A DNA stretch of 64,000 bases from Halococcus morrhuae DSM 1307 (GTDB lineage Archaea > Halobacteriota > Halobacteria > Halobacteriales > Halococcaceae). The stretch lies in contig NZ_AOMC01000070.1 in the NCBI RefSeq assembly GCF_000336695.1, positions 1,023 through 65,022 of the forward strand, given 5' to 3'. Positions 1 through 8,544 of the stretch are shown here, in pieces (within the stretch, counting starts at the first letter, position 1; each line of letters begins with the position of its first letter). The translations under genes and the position numbers were made by a program. The notes below the pieces were generated by a model that was not told where the DNA came from, made no database searches, and saw nothing but the letters and a program-made list of their open reading frames with translations.

Positions 1-186
1 CACCAAATTTGAGTGACACGCTTGCTCTGCCGTTGGAACTCAGTGAATGAGTCAGCTACGAAATCGTTCTGTCGTCAAGTCGCTATCCAACTACGATGCC
101 CCAAACGCCGTGAAAAATCGGATCAGCCGTGTCGCTCTGTGACCATCTCCGAATCTCTGGGTCGAGATTTCGACAAAGCCCTCGAT

Positions 187-1746
187 TCAGAACGGGTAAT
201 CGCGCGGATCGCGCTGAACGGAAACCCATTTCGGCTGGGTAAATTCTTCGAGAATGTATTCACCGTTGAACCGGCCGATTCCTGAGCCTTTGTAGCCGCC
301 GAACGGAACGTGCGGTTCGTCGTTCACCGACTGGTCGTTGACGTGAACCATTCCAGCTTCGATGTGATCTGCAACTCGTTCGGCATGAGCTATATCGCCG
401 TACACCGACGACGAAAGACCGAACTCCGTATCGTTCGCCAGTTCGATTGCTTCCTCGTCATCCCCAAACGGGATCACGGGTGCGATGGGTCCGAAGTGCT
501 CGTTACAAGCAGCAGCCATTTCGTTCGTTGCATCCGAAAGTACCGTCGGAAGGACGAAGAGACCGTTCGAATCGCCAAGCGAACTGTCACTACTGAGATC
601 GCCGGCCGAAACAGTCGTCCCTTCGACATCAGCGGCCGAGACGGCCGCACCACCGGTTTCGAGCGTCGCCCCTGCATCGACCGTCTCCTCGACATATTCG
701 AGCATCTGGTCACGCTGGCTCTCGTTGATGATCGGCCCGATGACCGTCTCTTCGGTTGCGGGGTCGCCAACGGGGAGGGATTTCGCCTTCTCAGTGAGTC
801 GTTCGACGTATTCGTCGTAGAGCGATTCGTGGACCAGATGGCGATTGATGGAGATACAGATTTGGCCCTGATGGAGGAAGGTTCCGAATGCGCCGGCATC
901 GACTGCGTCGTCCACAGCAGCGTCGTCCAAAACGACGTGTGGGCCGTTTCCACCCAGCTCCATCGCCGGATACGCCTGATGATCGACTGCGTTCTTTGCG
1001 ACTTCCGTCCCAACGCCGGTCGATCCGGTGAAGGCGATGGCCGACGATGCCGGATGACTCGCCATCCGGTCGCCGATCTCCGACCCGCTCCCAGTGACGA
1101 CGTTGAGAAGTCCATCGGGCAGTCCGGCGGCCTCGAAGATTCGCGCGATGAGGAGGCCGCCAGTGATTGGCGTATCCGAAGCGGGCTTGAGCACGACGGA
1201 ATTACCGGTTGCAAGCGCCGGGGCAACCGCTCGAATCGAGAGATGGAGCGGGAAATTCCACGGCGAGATGACGCCGACCACGCCGACGGGTTCGCGTTTG
1301 ACGAGGTTCTCCTTGCCCTCGATATTCGACGCGCGATGATCGCCCGAAATCCGTGTCGGAAAGCTCGCGGCCTCTTGGGTGATTCCGGCCGCGCTCTGGA
1401 ATTCGATACTGCCTTTTATCTTACTGGATCCGGATTCGACGGCCAGCAGTTCGAGGATGTCCTCGCGGTGTTCGCGTAGGAGCGACACAGCCTGCGAGAC
1501 GACTTCGGCACGTTCGGCTGGCGACTGCGCTGCCCATTCCGGCTGTGCAGCCGTGGCAGCCTCGTAGGCTTCATTGATGTCTTCTTCAGTCCCGCGTGGA
1601 ACCTCTGCGAACGCGGTCTCCGTCGCCGGGTTCTCTACTGTAATCGCGTCGCGGTTGTTGGCTGTCCACTCGCCATCGATGTAGAACCGATTCCACTCCG
1701 CCTCGACCGAGATTTCCGGTTGCTCAGAGTCAACTGCTTGTGACAC
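187..1746 (-). CDS. NAD(P)-dependent aldehyde dehydrogenase family protein
   Basis: A 519-residue ALDH-superfamily enzyme, predicted to oxidise an aldehyde to a carboxylic acid with NAD(P)+ in the cytoplasm. The Rossmann part carries the SPWNFPLHLS and FTGSTGVG motifs; the general-base Glu is E263 (MELGGNGP) and the nucleophile is C297 (HQGQICIS). Length is typical for the family. The start is GTG at 1746; a CTTATCC element lies on the minus strand about 25 bases upstream, suggesting a leaderless transcript. Its closest type is the benzaldehyde/vanillin dehydrogenase-like group, but the substrate cannot be fixed. Codon use is less GC-biased than in the genes that follow, and it stands alone, so recent acquisition is possible (inference). 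Confidence 0.93.
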   Translation of the reverse strand: MSQAVDSEQPEISVEAEWNRFYIDGEWTANNRDAITVENPATETAFAEVPRGTEEDINEAYEAATAAQPEWAAQSPAERAEVVSQAVSLLREHREDILELLAVESGSSKIKGSIEFQSAAGITQEAASFPTRISGDHRASNIEGKENLVKREPVGVVGVISPWNFPLHLSIRAVAPALATGNSVVLKPASDTPITGGLLIARIFEAAGLPDGLLNVVTGSGSEIGDRMASHPASSAIAFTGSTGVGTEVAKNAVDHQAYPAMELGGNGPHVVLDDAAVDDAVDAGAFGTFLHQGQICISINRHLVHESLYDEYVERLTEKAKSLPVGDPATEETVIGPIINESQRDQMLEYVEETVDAGATLETGGAAVSAADVEGTTVSAGDLSSDSSLGDSNGLFVLPTVLSDATNEMAAACNEHFGPIAPVIPFGDDEEAIELANDTEFGLSSSVYGDIAHAERVADHIEAGMVHVNDQSVNDEPHVPFGGYKGSGIGRFNGEYILEEFTQPKWVSVQRDPRDYPF

Positions 1747-1999
1747 ACACGAAGATACGTTCTGAATGGATAAGGACCGCTTGGAAGCGGAAATTCACCG
1801 TCGCCATCCGGGGCGAGGTTCATCCTAACGCAACCAAATCCGTCACGTGTCTGATGTCGGGAGCTTGCTCTTTCATTTAGATTGGGTTCGAAACCACCCT
1901 CTGAACCTCACAAAATAGCCGAAAACCATGCCAACCGTTCTATGACGCCCTCAACTGCTAGAACGAGTTCGTAAAATCTATTGACTAGTCTGGTGGCCT

Positions 2000-2446
2000 C
2001 TAACCGCCGAGCTCGGCAAGCGCGCGATCGGCGGCCTCGTTCACGTCGATGTCGCGCCGTCTGGCGTAGAGCACCGCGGCGGCCTCGATGGTGACGGCGA
2101 GGCGCTGCTGGAGTTCGTTGATCTCGGCGACCGCTTCCCGTTTGTCGATGCCGTCAGCGACGAGCGCGTCGAGGACCTGCTCGAACGCCGAGCGCCGGCG
2201 CAGGAGTTCCTCGTCGGGGACGAACCCCTCGGGAATCGTCGTGTCCGCGGGATCGAACGTGGGAACGAGCGCCTCGTTAGTGCGTTCGAGCAGCCCCTCG
2301 CCGACGGCGATGTCGGCCAGACGGGTCGCCTGCTCGGGCGAGAACCAGTCGCGATCGAGCGAGAGCGCGACGACGAACTCGCTTTCGGCCAGTTCGCCCT
2401 CGCCACGACCTTTGAACGGGGCGGCGACGGCGCTGCGAAGGCTCAC
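2000..2446 (-). CDS. DUF2240 family haloarchaeal protein
   Basis: A 148-residue soluble acidic protein that resembles the DUF2240 family found in archaea. The N-terminal half (residues 1-75) looks like a small winged-helix domain (segment SPEQATRLADIAVGEGLLER); the C-terminal half is helical with a coiled-coil-like stretch around EINELQQRLAVTIEAAAVLYARRR. The biochemical function is unknown. It is divergent from the S8e ribosomal gene with only about 80 bases between the two starts, so both promoters share that interval. The family call comes from remembered resemblance, not a search. Confidence 0.8.
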   Translation of the reverse strand: MSLRSAVAAPFKGRGEGELAESEFVVALSLDRDWFSPEQATRLADIAVGEGLLERTNEALVPTFDPADTTIPEGFVPDEELLRRRSAFEQVLDALVADGIDKREAVAEINELQQRLAVTIEAAAVLYARRRDIDVNEAADRALAELGG

Positions 2447-2527
2447 GACGGATGAGCGGGCGGCGGCGTGCTAAATCCGTCGATGGGCTATCGAGCGATT
2501 CAAGTGTGCGCTCGCCCGCGTTTGGAT

Positions 2528-2899
2528 ATGAAAGATCAGGGACGCGCACTCAAAAAGCGAACCGGCGGGCGACGGCGACGAACGACGAAGAAGCGCAAAC
2601 ACCAGCTCGGCCGCGAGCCGACCGAGACCCGCGTCGGCGACACGGTGCTGAAGACCGTCGACACGCGCGGCAACACGCGGACGGTCCGGGCGATCTCGAT
2701 CGACCACGCGAGCGTCGCGGTCGACGGCGAGACGCGAAGTGCAGACATCGAGGGTGTTGCCGAGAACCCTGCGAACCCGAACTACGTCCGGCGGAACATC
2801 ATCACCAAGGGCGCGCTCATCGAGACCAGCGAGGGCACCGCGCGGGTGACCTCCCGACCCGGCCAAGACGGCCAGGTCAACGCCGTTCTCGAAGAGTAG
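2528..2899 (+). CDS. rps8e: 30S ribosomal protein S8e
   Basis: Archaeal/eukaryotic-type small-subunit ribosomal protein eS8, 123 residues, which binds rRNA in the 30S body. The N-terminus MKDQGRALKKRTGGRRRRTT and the following KKRKHQLGREPTET are the family signature; the C-terminal ITKGALIETSEGTARVTSRP stretch is also typical. The start at 2528 is chosen because it begins exactly at the conserved MKDQG; an upstream extension to 2468 would add non-conserved residues. The gene is monocistronic, followed by a short gap with a T-rich stretch before the convergent alcohol dehydrogenase. Confidence 0.97.
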   Translation: MKDQGRALKKRTGGRRRRTTKKRKHQLGREPTETRVGDTVLKTVDTRGNTRTVRAISIDHASVAVDGETRSADIEGVAENPANPNYVRRNIITKGALIETSEGTARVTSRPGQDGQVNAVLEE

Positions 2900-2940
2900 C
2901 GGCCACAGAACGCCAATAAAACGTTTCTACGCTCGTCGAT

Positions 2941-4002
2941 TCAGAAGCTGTCGATGACGGGAATCCCCATCGTCTCGAAATCGTCCATCGCCGCCAGCTT
3001 CTCCGAGACGTCGTCGAGCGGGACGGTCTCGGAGACCACCGCGCTCGGATCGAGTGTACCGTCGGCGACCATCCGAAAGATCTCGTCGTAGTTGGTCGGA
3101 GCCATCCCGAGCGAGCCGATGAACTTGATCTCGCCCATTACCATCGCATCCGTCGGCAGCGAGACCATCCCTTGCTCGTCCTGCGTCGAGAGGCCTACCT
3201 GGACGTGCTGGCCGCGAGTGCCGAGACTCAGCACGGAGTTCCGGCAAGTGGTTTCGATGCCGAGCGCGTCCATCGAGACCGCCGCGCCGCCGTCCGCGAT
3301 GGCTTTCACCTCGTTGGCCGGATTCTCGACGTCGCTCGCGTTGACCGTCGCGCTCGCGCCGAGTTCTTTCGCCTTTTCGAGCTTTTCGTCTTGGAGATCG
3401 ACCGCGATGACGTTGCCGCCGAGCGCGCTGGCGATGTGCACAGCGGAAAGTCCGACACCACCGCAGCCGTGGACCGCCACCCAGTCGCCACCGCCGAGGT
3501 CGGCGCGGTGGGCGAGCGCGTGAAACGAGGTCATGAACCGGCAGCCGAGCCCGGCCATGTCGACCGAGGAGACGCCATCGGGGAGCACGACGGCGTTGTG
3601 ATCGGCTGCCGGGACGTGGAGCTGTTCGGCGAACGCGCCGGGTACCGATTCGACGAAGCCGAGCGGCCGGATGTTCTCGCAGGTGTTGCCGTGGCCGGTG
3701 CGACACTGTTTGCAGGTCCCATCGCCGAGGTTGAACGGCACCGTGACCTGCTGGCCCTCCTGGAGGTTCTCGACCTCGTCGCCGACCGCGACGACCGTGC
3801 CCGCCGGTTCGTGGCCGAGGATCTGACCCTCCTGAGGCCGGATACCGAGCCAGTCCCAATCGCCCTGCCAGCCGTGCCAGTCGCTTCGGCAGATGCCACA
3901 GGCCTCCATTTCGATCACCGCACCCGTTGGCTCCGGATCGGGTGCGTCCACGTTCTGGATGTCGAGCGGTTCGCCGTGTTCTTCGAGGACTGCTGCTCGC
4001 AT
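2941..4002 (-). CDS. zinc-dependent medium-chain alcohol dehydrogenase
   Basis: A 353-residue MDR-superfamily NAD(P)-dependent alcohol dehydrogenase. The GroES-like domain carries catalytic-zinc Cys in GICRSDWHG and the GHEPAG motif; the Rossmann domain has HGCGGVGLSAVHIA followed by VIAVDLQ, an acidic residue after beta-2 that favours NAD. The structural-zinc lobe reads CKQCRTGHGNTC, with only three of the usual four Cys, so this zinc site may use His or be weak. The start at 4002 (MRAAVLEEHG) matches family N-termini; an upstream in-frame ATG at 4053 would add 17 unlike residues. It is divergent from an acyl-CoA dehydrogenase. The substrate is unknown. Confidence 0.92.
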   Translation of the reverse strand: MRAAVLEEHGEPLDIQNVDAPDPEPTGAVIEMEACGICRSDWHGWQGDWDWLGIRPQEGQILGHEPAGTVVAVGDEVENLQEGQQVTVPFNLGDGTCKQCRTGHGNTCENIRPLGFVESVPGAFAEQLHVPAADHNAVVLPDGVSSVDMAGLGCRFMTSFHALAHRADLGGGDWVAVHGCGGVGLSAVHIASALGGNVIAVDLQDEKLEKAKELGASATVNASDVENPANEVKAIADGGAAVSMDALGIETTCRNSVLSLGTRGQHVQVGLSTQDEQGMVSLPTDAMVMGEIKFIGSLGMAPTNYDEIFRMVADGTLDPSAVVSETVPLDDVSEKLAAMDDFETMGIPVIDSF

Positions 4003-4027
4003 AGCTCGTATGCTATCGATGCCCATC

Positions 4028-4036
4028 GTAATAGAT
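4028..4036 (-). promoter_or_regulatory. TATA-like box for the alcohol dehydrogenase
   Basis: On the minus strand the AT-rich element ATCTATTAC lies 26-34 bases before the ATG at 4002, the spacing of a leaderless haloarchaeal promoter. The assignment rests on position and composition only. Confidence 0.4.
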
Positions 4037-4110
4037 GTATCGTGTGAACACACTGCTTTCTTTTGAACTGCCCGCCCACCACCATTTTCCGTCGTTCACG
4101 GATGGCAGGA

Positions 4111-4120
4111 AGATATTTTT
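4111..4120 (+). promoter_or_regulatory. TATA-like box for acyl-CoA dehydrogenase at 4143
   Basis: AGATATTTTT lies 23-32 bases before the ATG at 4143 in an otherwise GC-rich stretch. This fits a leaderless transcript beginning at or next to the start codon. Confidence 0.5.
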
Positions 4121-4142
4121 CGCTGGAAACCCATGACCACCT

Positions 4143-5279
4143 ATGGCGTTCCAGCTATCGGGAGAACACGAGGCCATCCGGACGGCCGTCCGCGAGTTCG
4201 CCGAGGAAGAGATCGTCCCTGTCGCGCGCGAGCACGACGAATCGGGCGAGTACCCTGAAGAACTCAGACAGGAGGCCGCCGAATACGATTTCGTCGCGCC
4301 GAACATCCCCGAGGAGTACGGTGGCGCGGGGATGGACGCGCTCGCGGGATCGATCGTGACCGAGGAGCTCTGGCGCGCCGACCCGGGCATCGGCAGCGCG
4401 GTCGGCTCGGCGGGTTTCGGCAGCGACATGCTCATCGAGTATGGCTCGGAGTGGATGAAGGAGGAGTGGCTGCCCGGGATCGCCGCCGGCGAAGCGGTCT
4501 CGGCGAGCGCTATCTCCGAACCCGCCCACGGCTCGAACGTCGCGGGCATCGAGACCCGTGCGGAGCAGGACGGCGACGAGTGGGTGATCGACGGGAACAA
4601 GACCTGGATCACCAACGGCTCGGTCGCGGACGTCGCCATCGTGATGACCAAGACCGATCCCGGCGCTGGTCATCAGGGGATCACGGCCTTTCTCGTACCG
4701 ACCGACAGTGAGGGATTCAGCGCCGAGAAGATCGACAACAAGCTCGGAATTCGTGCCTCCGACCTCGCCGAGTTGCGACTTGACGACGTCAGAGTTCCCG
4801 AGGAGAACGTTGTCGGCGAGGTGAACGAGGGGTTCTACCAGCTGATGGAGTTCTTCGCCTCCGGGCGAACGAGCGTCGCTGCCCAGGCCGTGGGGGCCGC
4901 ACAGGGTGCGCTCGATGCCGCCCGTGAGTACGCGACCGAGCGCGAGCAGTTCGACCAGCCGATCAGCGAGTTCCAGGCCATCCGGCACAAGCTCGCCGAG
5001 ATGGCGACGAACGTCGATGCCGCACGATCGCTCGCCTACCGGGCCGCGAGCGCGGTCGAGAGCGACGCCGACGACGCGGTACGGCTGGCGAGCATGGCGA
5101 AACTGTTCGCGAGCGAGCACGCCGTCGACGTGGCCGACGAGGCGATCCAGGTGTTCGGGGGTGCGGGCTACGTCACCGATCATCCCGCCGAGCGCTACTA
5201 CCGCGACGCACGCATCACGAAGATCTACGAGGGCACGAGCGAAATCCAGAAGAACATTATCGCCGATCGGCTGGTATGA
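4143..5279 (+). CDS. acyl-CoA dehydrogenase
   Basis: A 378-residue FAD-dependent acyl-CoA dehydrogenase of canonical length, predicted to catalyse the first step of beta-oxidation or of branched-chain acyl-CoA breakdown, passing electrons to ETF. The order is an N-terminal helical domain, a middle beta domain (AISEPAHGSN and KTWITNGSVAD) and a C-terminal helical domain (QFDQPISEFQAIRHKLAEM). The catalytic base is the Glu in KIYEGTSEIQ near the C-terminus, and the FAD-binding QVFGGAGY is present. It is one of three acyl-CoA dehydrogenases in the window. It is followed by a winged-helix gene that may regulate it. Chain-length preference cannot be read. Confidence 0.95.
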   Translation: MAFQLSGEHEAIRTAVREFAEEEIVPVAREHDESGEYPEELRQEAAEYDFVAPNIPEEYGGAGMDALAGSIVTEELWRADPGIGSAVGSAGFGSDMLIEYGSEWMKEEWLPGIAAGEAVSASAISEPAHGSNVAGIETRAEQDGDEWVIDGNKTWITNGSVADVAIVMTKTDPGAGHQGITAFLVPTDSEGFSAEKIDNKLGIRASDLAELRLDDVRVPEENVVGEVNEGFYQLMEFFASGRTSVAAQAVGAAQGALDAAREYATEREQFDQPISEFQAIRHKLAEMATNVDAARSLAYRAASAVESDADDAVRLASMAKLFASEHAVDVADEAIQVFGGAGYVTDHPAERYYRDARITKIYEGTSEIQKNIIADRLV

Positions 5280-5312
5280 ACGACGGCAGACTGTCGAACG
5301 GACGGACTTACC

Positions 5313-5330
5313 ATCCGCATGCTGGCGGAT
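5313..5330. promoter_or_regulatory. inverted repeat before winged-helix regulator
   Basis: ATCCGC-ATGCTG-GCGGAT is a perfect 6-base inverted repeat in the 91-base gap between the acyl-CoA dehydrogenase and the winged-helix gene at 5371. It could be an autoregulatory operator or a terminator hairpin for the upstream gene; no T-run follows it, which favours the operator. Confidence 0.3.
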
Positions 5331-5370
5331 CGCGAACCGACGGACGAGTCACTGCGGGCGGAGGCCGACG

Positions 5371-5895
5371 ATGAGCGAGGCACCGGAATGGGAATTCACC
5401 GAGCGCGACGTGGTGATCCTGCGCGAGCTCGCGGGCGACCCGCAGATCTCCTCGCGCCAGCTCACCGAGATCCTCGACGAGAAGTACGACATCGACGTCT
5501 CGCACGTCACGGTGAGCGAGTCGATCCGGCGCATGCGCGAGGAGGGCGTCTTCCGTGAGGCGATCATCCCGAACGAGGACTTTTTCATCTTCGGACTGTT
5601 CGAGTTCAAGTTCAACGCCGAGCACTTCGCCGACGAGTGGCGCGCGGCGATGGAGTACATTCGCGACTCGCCGAACACGCTGTTCTACTTCCTCTCTGAT
5701 GGGGAGTATCAGTGGAAGACGGTGATGATGTTCCCGACGCGCGAGGCCGAATCGCGCTGGATCCACGAGTTCTACAAGGAACACGGCAGCGTGGTCTCGA
5801 ACATCCGCAACTCCGTCGTGACGAACGTGCTCAAGTTCGGGACCGACCCCGAACTGCTCGAAAGCCTGAACGAGGGGCCGCGAACGAGGGAATAG
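5371..5895 (+). CDS. winged helix-turn-helix transcriptional regulator
   Basis: A 174-residue DNA-binding protein. Residues about 8-65 form a winged helix (TERDVVILRELAGDPQISSR, then a recognition helix around HVTVSESIRRMREEG), similar to Lrp/AsnC-type or generic haloarchaeal wHTH proteins. The remainder, with FFIFGLFEFKFNAEHFADEW and FYFLSDGEYQWKTVMMF, looks like an alpha/beta sensor domain of Lrp-like size. The start at 5371 puts the protein directly after the gap that follows the acyl-CoA dehydrogenase, so it probably responds to an acyl or amino-acid derived ligand (inference). It is convergent with the stress protein downstream. Confidence 0.85.
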   Translation: MSEAPEWEFTERDVVILRELAGDPQISSRQLTEILDEKYDIDVSHVTVSESIRRMREEGVFREAIIPNEDFFIFGLFEFKFNAEHFADEWRAAMEYIRDSPNTLFYFLSDGEYQWKTVMMFPTREAESRWIHEFYKEHGSVVSNIRNSVVTNVLKFGTDPELLESLNEGPRTRE

Positions 5896-5901
5896 CCGAA
5901 A

Positions 5902-6324
5902 TCAGCCGATGATCGTCACCGGGATCGAGACCTTGCGCGCGACCTCCTCGGCGACGCTGCCGAGCAGGAGGCGTCTGGTGCCCGAGCGGCCGTGGCTCCC
6001 GATGACGATCTGGTCGATCCCGTTGTCGTCGGCGTACTGGGTGATGACGTCGCTGGGCACGCCGCTCTCGGCGACCGTCGTGAGCTCGACGCCGTACTCG
6101 TCGGCCACCGCCTGTGCACTCTCTTGGATCTCGTCGCTCTCCTCGCGCGCTTCCTGCTGCCAGTGCTCGCCGAGGGTGTTGCCCGGTGCGCCGTAGCCCC
6201 ACTCGGCGGGATCGATGGCGTGGATGGCCGTGAGCTCGTCCCCGGCATGTTCGTCGAGGACGTATTCGAGCGCCTCGTGTGCCTGTTCCGAATCGTCGAA
6301 CGGAACCAGAACCCGCTTGCCCAT
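5902..6324 (-). CDS. universal stress protein, UspA family
   Basis: A 140-residue single-domain Usp protein, a cytoplasmic nucleotide-binding dimer. The N-terminal MGKRVLVPFDDSEQAHEALE is the family start, and the ATP-loop signature IVIGSHGRSGTRRLLLGSVA (G-x2-G-x9-G-S/T type) sits near the C-terminus, so ATP binding is likely. The start at 6324 is selected at MGKRV; an upstream ATG at 6348 would add eight non-family residues. It lies downstream of the acyl-CoA operon on the same strand with a 43-base gap. Its specific role is not known. Confidence 0.93.
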   Translation of the reverse strand: MGKRVLVPFDDSEQAHEALEYVLDEHAGDELTAIHAIDPAEWGYGAPGNTLGEHWQQEAREESDEIQESAQAVADEYGVELTTVAESGVPSDVITQYADDNGIDQIVIGSHGRSGTRRLLLGSVAEEVARKVSIPVTIIG

Positions 6325-6367
6325 ACATACCCTACCACGAGGCGACAAAAGAAGCTACCGTCGATCG

Positions 6368-6808
6368 TCAGCGCACCAGCGAGAGCAGCTCACAGGAGAG
6401 CACGGTCTCGCCGTTCTGATCGAGCACCGACACGCTGTATCTGATCGTCCCGTTCGCCCGCGGGTGCTCGCGTTCCGCCTTTTCGAGCACCTCGGTCTCG
6501 ACGTGGATGGTATCGCCGATGTAGGTCGGGGCGGAAAACCGGAGCGCATCGACCCCGTAGAACGCGATGACGTCGTCGCGCTGTTCGGGTGTTCTGGACT
6601 GCCAGAGCAGTCCCGTCATCGCCGAGAAGACGAACGCGCCGTGGACGATCCGCTCGCCGTATTCCGTATTCGCCATCCGCTCCGCGTCGGTATGGTGATG
6701 GTTGAAATCACCGCTCACGCCCGCGAAGTTCGTCACGTCGGCTTCCGTCACCGTCCGCCGCGCAGTCGTGCTCGTCTCGCCCTCGTCGATCGATTCGAAG
6801 GTACTCAT
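6368..6808 (-). CDS. MaoC-like (R)-specific enoyl-CoA hydratase
   Basis: A 146-residue hot-dog fold MaoC dehydratase, predicted to hydrate trans-2-enoyl-CoA. The hydratase-2 motif is clear: FAGVSGDFNHHHTD supplies the catalytic Asp and His, and YGERIVHGAFVFSAMTGL is the conserved helix. It is the last gene of a minus-strand group kinase - HADH - thioesterase - MaoC; its ATG overlaps the thioesterase stop (ATGA, 6805-6808), so translation is probably coupled. In that context it would supply or consume the enoyl-CoA made by the kinase/dehydrogenase pair at 8545-11067. Confidence 0.92.
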   Translation of the reverse strand: MSTFESIDEGETSTTARRTVTEADVTNFAGVSGDFNHHHTDAERMANTEYGERIVHGAFVFSAMTGLLWQSRTPEQRDDVIAFYGVDALRFSAPTYIGDTIHVETEVLEKAEREHPRANGTIRYSVSVLDQNGETVLSCELLSLVR

Positions 6809-7257
6809 CGCCCCTCCCGGAAGAGTCGGTAGCTCGTGCGCCCGACCGCGACGTCCTTCTCCTCGCCGTTCGGCGCGATGCTCGACACGGTTGCATCCGT
6901 CACACCCATCGACCCGCCCGCGCGGACGACCTCTGCCTCGACGGTCAGATCGTCGGTCGCGGGGCGGAGATAGGAGACGTTCAGATCGGTCGTCGTGAGC
7001 GCCGCGCCTTGGGGGTTCTCGAACGTCGAGCGGAGCGCGAACCCGCTCGCGGTGTCGACGAGCGTGGCCGCCACGCCCCCGTGGACGTTCGCCTCGCCGC
7101 CGGGCACGAGGTTGGTGAACTTCTCGTCGTAGGGCACGCGGAGCACGACGCGGCCGTGCTCGATCGTCTCGATCTCGATGCCGAGCCAGGAGAAGAAGCC
7201 GTGCTCGCCGATGATGGCTTCGAGCTGGCTCCGCTCGGCCGGCGAGAGGTCGCTCAT
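6805..7257 (-). CDS. PaaI-type hot-dog acyl-CoA thioesterase
   Basis: A 150-residue hot-dog thioesterase of the PaaI/4HBT group. The segment PGGEANVHGGVAATLVDTAS contains the HGG motif, with the Asp of VDTAS as the likely catalytic acid; SYLRPATDDLTVEAEVVRAG is the usual second-half motif. It is predicted to hydrolyse acyl-CoA and release CoA. It overlaps its neighbours on both sides by ATGA-type junctions (7254-7257 with the HADH gene, 6805-6808 with MaoC), which marks a tight operon. The start at 7257 (MSDLSPAER) fits the family length. Confidence 0.92.
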   Translation of the reverse strand: MSDLSPAERSQLEAIIGEHGFFSWLGIEIETIEHGRVVLRVPYDEKFTNLVPGGEANVHGGVAATLVDTASGFALRSTFENPQGAALTTTDLNVSYLRPATDDLTVEAEVVRAGGSMGVTDATVSSIAPNGEEKDVAVGRTSYRLFREGR

Positions 7258-8492
7258 CGACCCCCAGAGACCGGCTCGCCGTTCTCGTACTCGTAGAACC
7301 CGCGCCCACTCTCCTGCCCCGTGTTCCCGCCCTCGACCAGCTCGACGAGGTAGTCGGCCGGCTCGAAGCGCTCCTCGCCGGTCGCCTCGTGGAGCGTTTC
7401 GAGCTTTTCCAGAAACGTGTCGAGTCCCTCCTGATCCGCACGCCGGCACGGCCCCTCCGAGAAGCCAGCGCCGAGTCGCATGCCGGTATCGATGGCCTCG
7501 GGAGTCGCGACGTCCATCCCGACGAGCTTCGCGGCCTCGTTGACCATCCGGGCCTCGACACGCAGGGTGTCGAACCCCTCGCCGTCGCCCGCTTCGTAGT
7601 CCGCGCCGTCGCCGTCGACGGCTTCGCCGTCTGCCTGAGACGTCTCCGACGTCTCTCCGTTCTCGTAGTCGTAGTAGCCCTTTCCCGTCTTGCGGCCCAG
7701 CTCCTCGGCCTCGACTTTCTCCTCGATCAGCGGCGGGTTGGTGATGCCGGCCTCCTCGCGGACCGAGTAGCCGATGTCGACCCCTGTCAGATCGGCGAGC
7801 TCGAACGGCCCCATCGGATAGCCACGGCGATGGACCATCGCGGCGTCGGCCTCCCGGATGGTGGCCTCGTCGTTGGAGACCATCCAGGCGGGTTCGACCA
7901 TGAACGGTCCCAGAACGCTGTTGACGACGAACCCCTGGACGTCCTTCTGCACGTAGATCGGCGTCTTGCCGAGCGATACGACGAAATCGTGGGCGGTCTC
8001 GGCGGTCGCGTCCGACGTCCGCTCGCCGTAGATCACCTCGACGAGATCCATCTTGACGGGCGGGTTGAAGTAGTGGGTGCCGACCACCTGCGCCGCCCTG
8101 TCGGTGGCGCTCGCGATCTCGGTGATCGACAGCGAGGAAGTGTTCGAGGCGAGGATCGCCTCGTCGGGCGCTAGCTCGTCGAGTTCGGTGTAGATCTCCT
8201 TTTTCAGCGCCATCCGTTCGGGGGCGGCCTCGACGACCAGATCGGCGTCGCCAACCGCTTCGGCGAGATCGGTCGTCGTGTCGATGCGCGCGAGCACGTC
8301 GTCGGGATCGTCGACGATCCCGTTCTCGGCGAGTTTTCCGACGCTCCACTCGATGTTCTCGGAGCCCGACTCGATCAGATCCGTCTCGATGTCGCGCATC
8401 GTCACGTCGTAGCCGCCGAGCGCGACGACCTCGGTGATGCCGTGGCCCATGTTGCCCGCGCCGAGCACCGCCACCCGTTCGATGTCCGTCAT
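7254..8492 (-). CDS. 3-hydroxyacyl-CoA dehydrogenase with duplicated C-terminal domain
   Basis: A 412-residue NAD-dependent enzyme converting (S)-3-hydroxyacyl-CoA to 3-oxoacyl-CoA. The Rossmann motif is VLGAGNMGHGIT, the catalytic His is in GTHYFNPPVKMDLVEVI, and GFVVNSVLGPFM begins the first helical C-domain ending KTGKGYYDYENGE. A glycine/acidic linker (TSETSQADGEAVDGDGADYE) then leads to a second C-domain copy ending ESGRGFYEYENGE. One-domain HADs are about 290 residues, so the C-domain is duplicated, as in FadB-like and some archaeal enzymes. The start is at 8492 (MTDIERVAV). It lies 52 bases after the kinase gene and overlaps the thioesterase gene by four bases. Confidence 0.95.
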   Translation of the reverse strand: MTDIERVAVLGAGNMGHGITEVVALGGYDVTMRDIETDLIESGSENIEWSVGKLAENGIVDDPDDVLARIDTTTDLAEAVGDADLVVEAAPERMALKKEIYTELDELAPDEAILASNTSSLSITEIASATDRAAQVVGTHYFNPPVKMDLVEVIYGERTSDATAETAHDFVVSLGKTPIYVQKDVQGFVVNSVLGPFMVEPAWMVSNDEATIREADAAMVHRRGYPMGPFELADLTGVDIGYSVREEAGITNPPLIEEKVEAEELGRKTGKGYYDYENGETSETSQADGEAVDGDGADYEAGDGEGFDTLRVEARMVNEAAKLVGMDVATPEAIDTGMRLGAGFSEGPCRRADQEGLDTFLEKLETLHEATGEERFEPADYLVELVEGGNTGQESGRGFYEYENGEPVSGGR

Positions 8493-8544
8493 GGTCTTTC
8501 GAGCGATCGGCAGCGGTTTAACTCTCCCGTCGCCGGCGAACCGC

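Noticed and set aside
310-1479. Long plus-strand open frame across the aldehyde dehydrogenase region
   Set aside because: It is antisense to a protein with complete ALDH motifs and its translation is rich in Arg and lacks any family pattern.
5313-5330. Inverted repeat considered as an intrinsic terminator
   Set aside because: No T-run follows it on the plus strand, so it is listed only as a possible operator.
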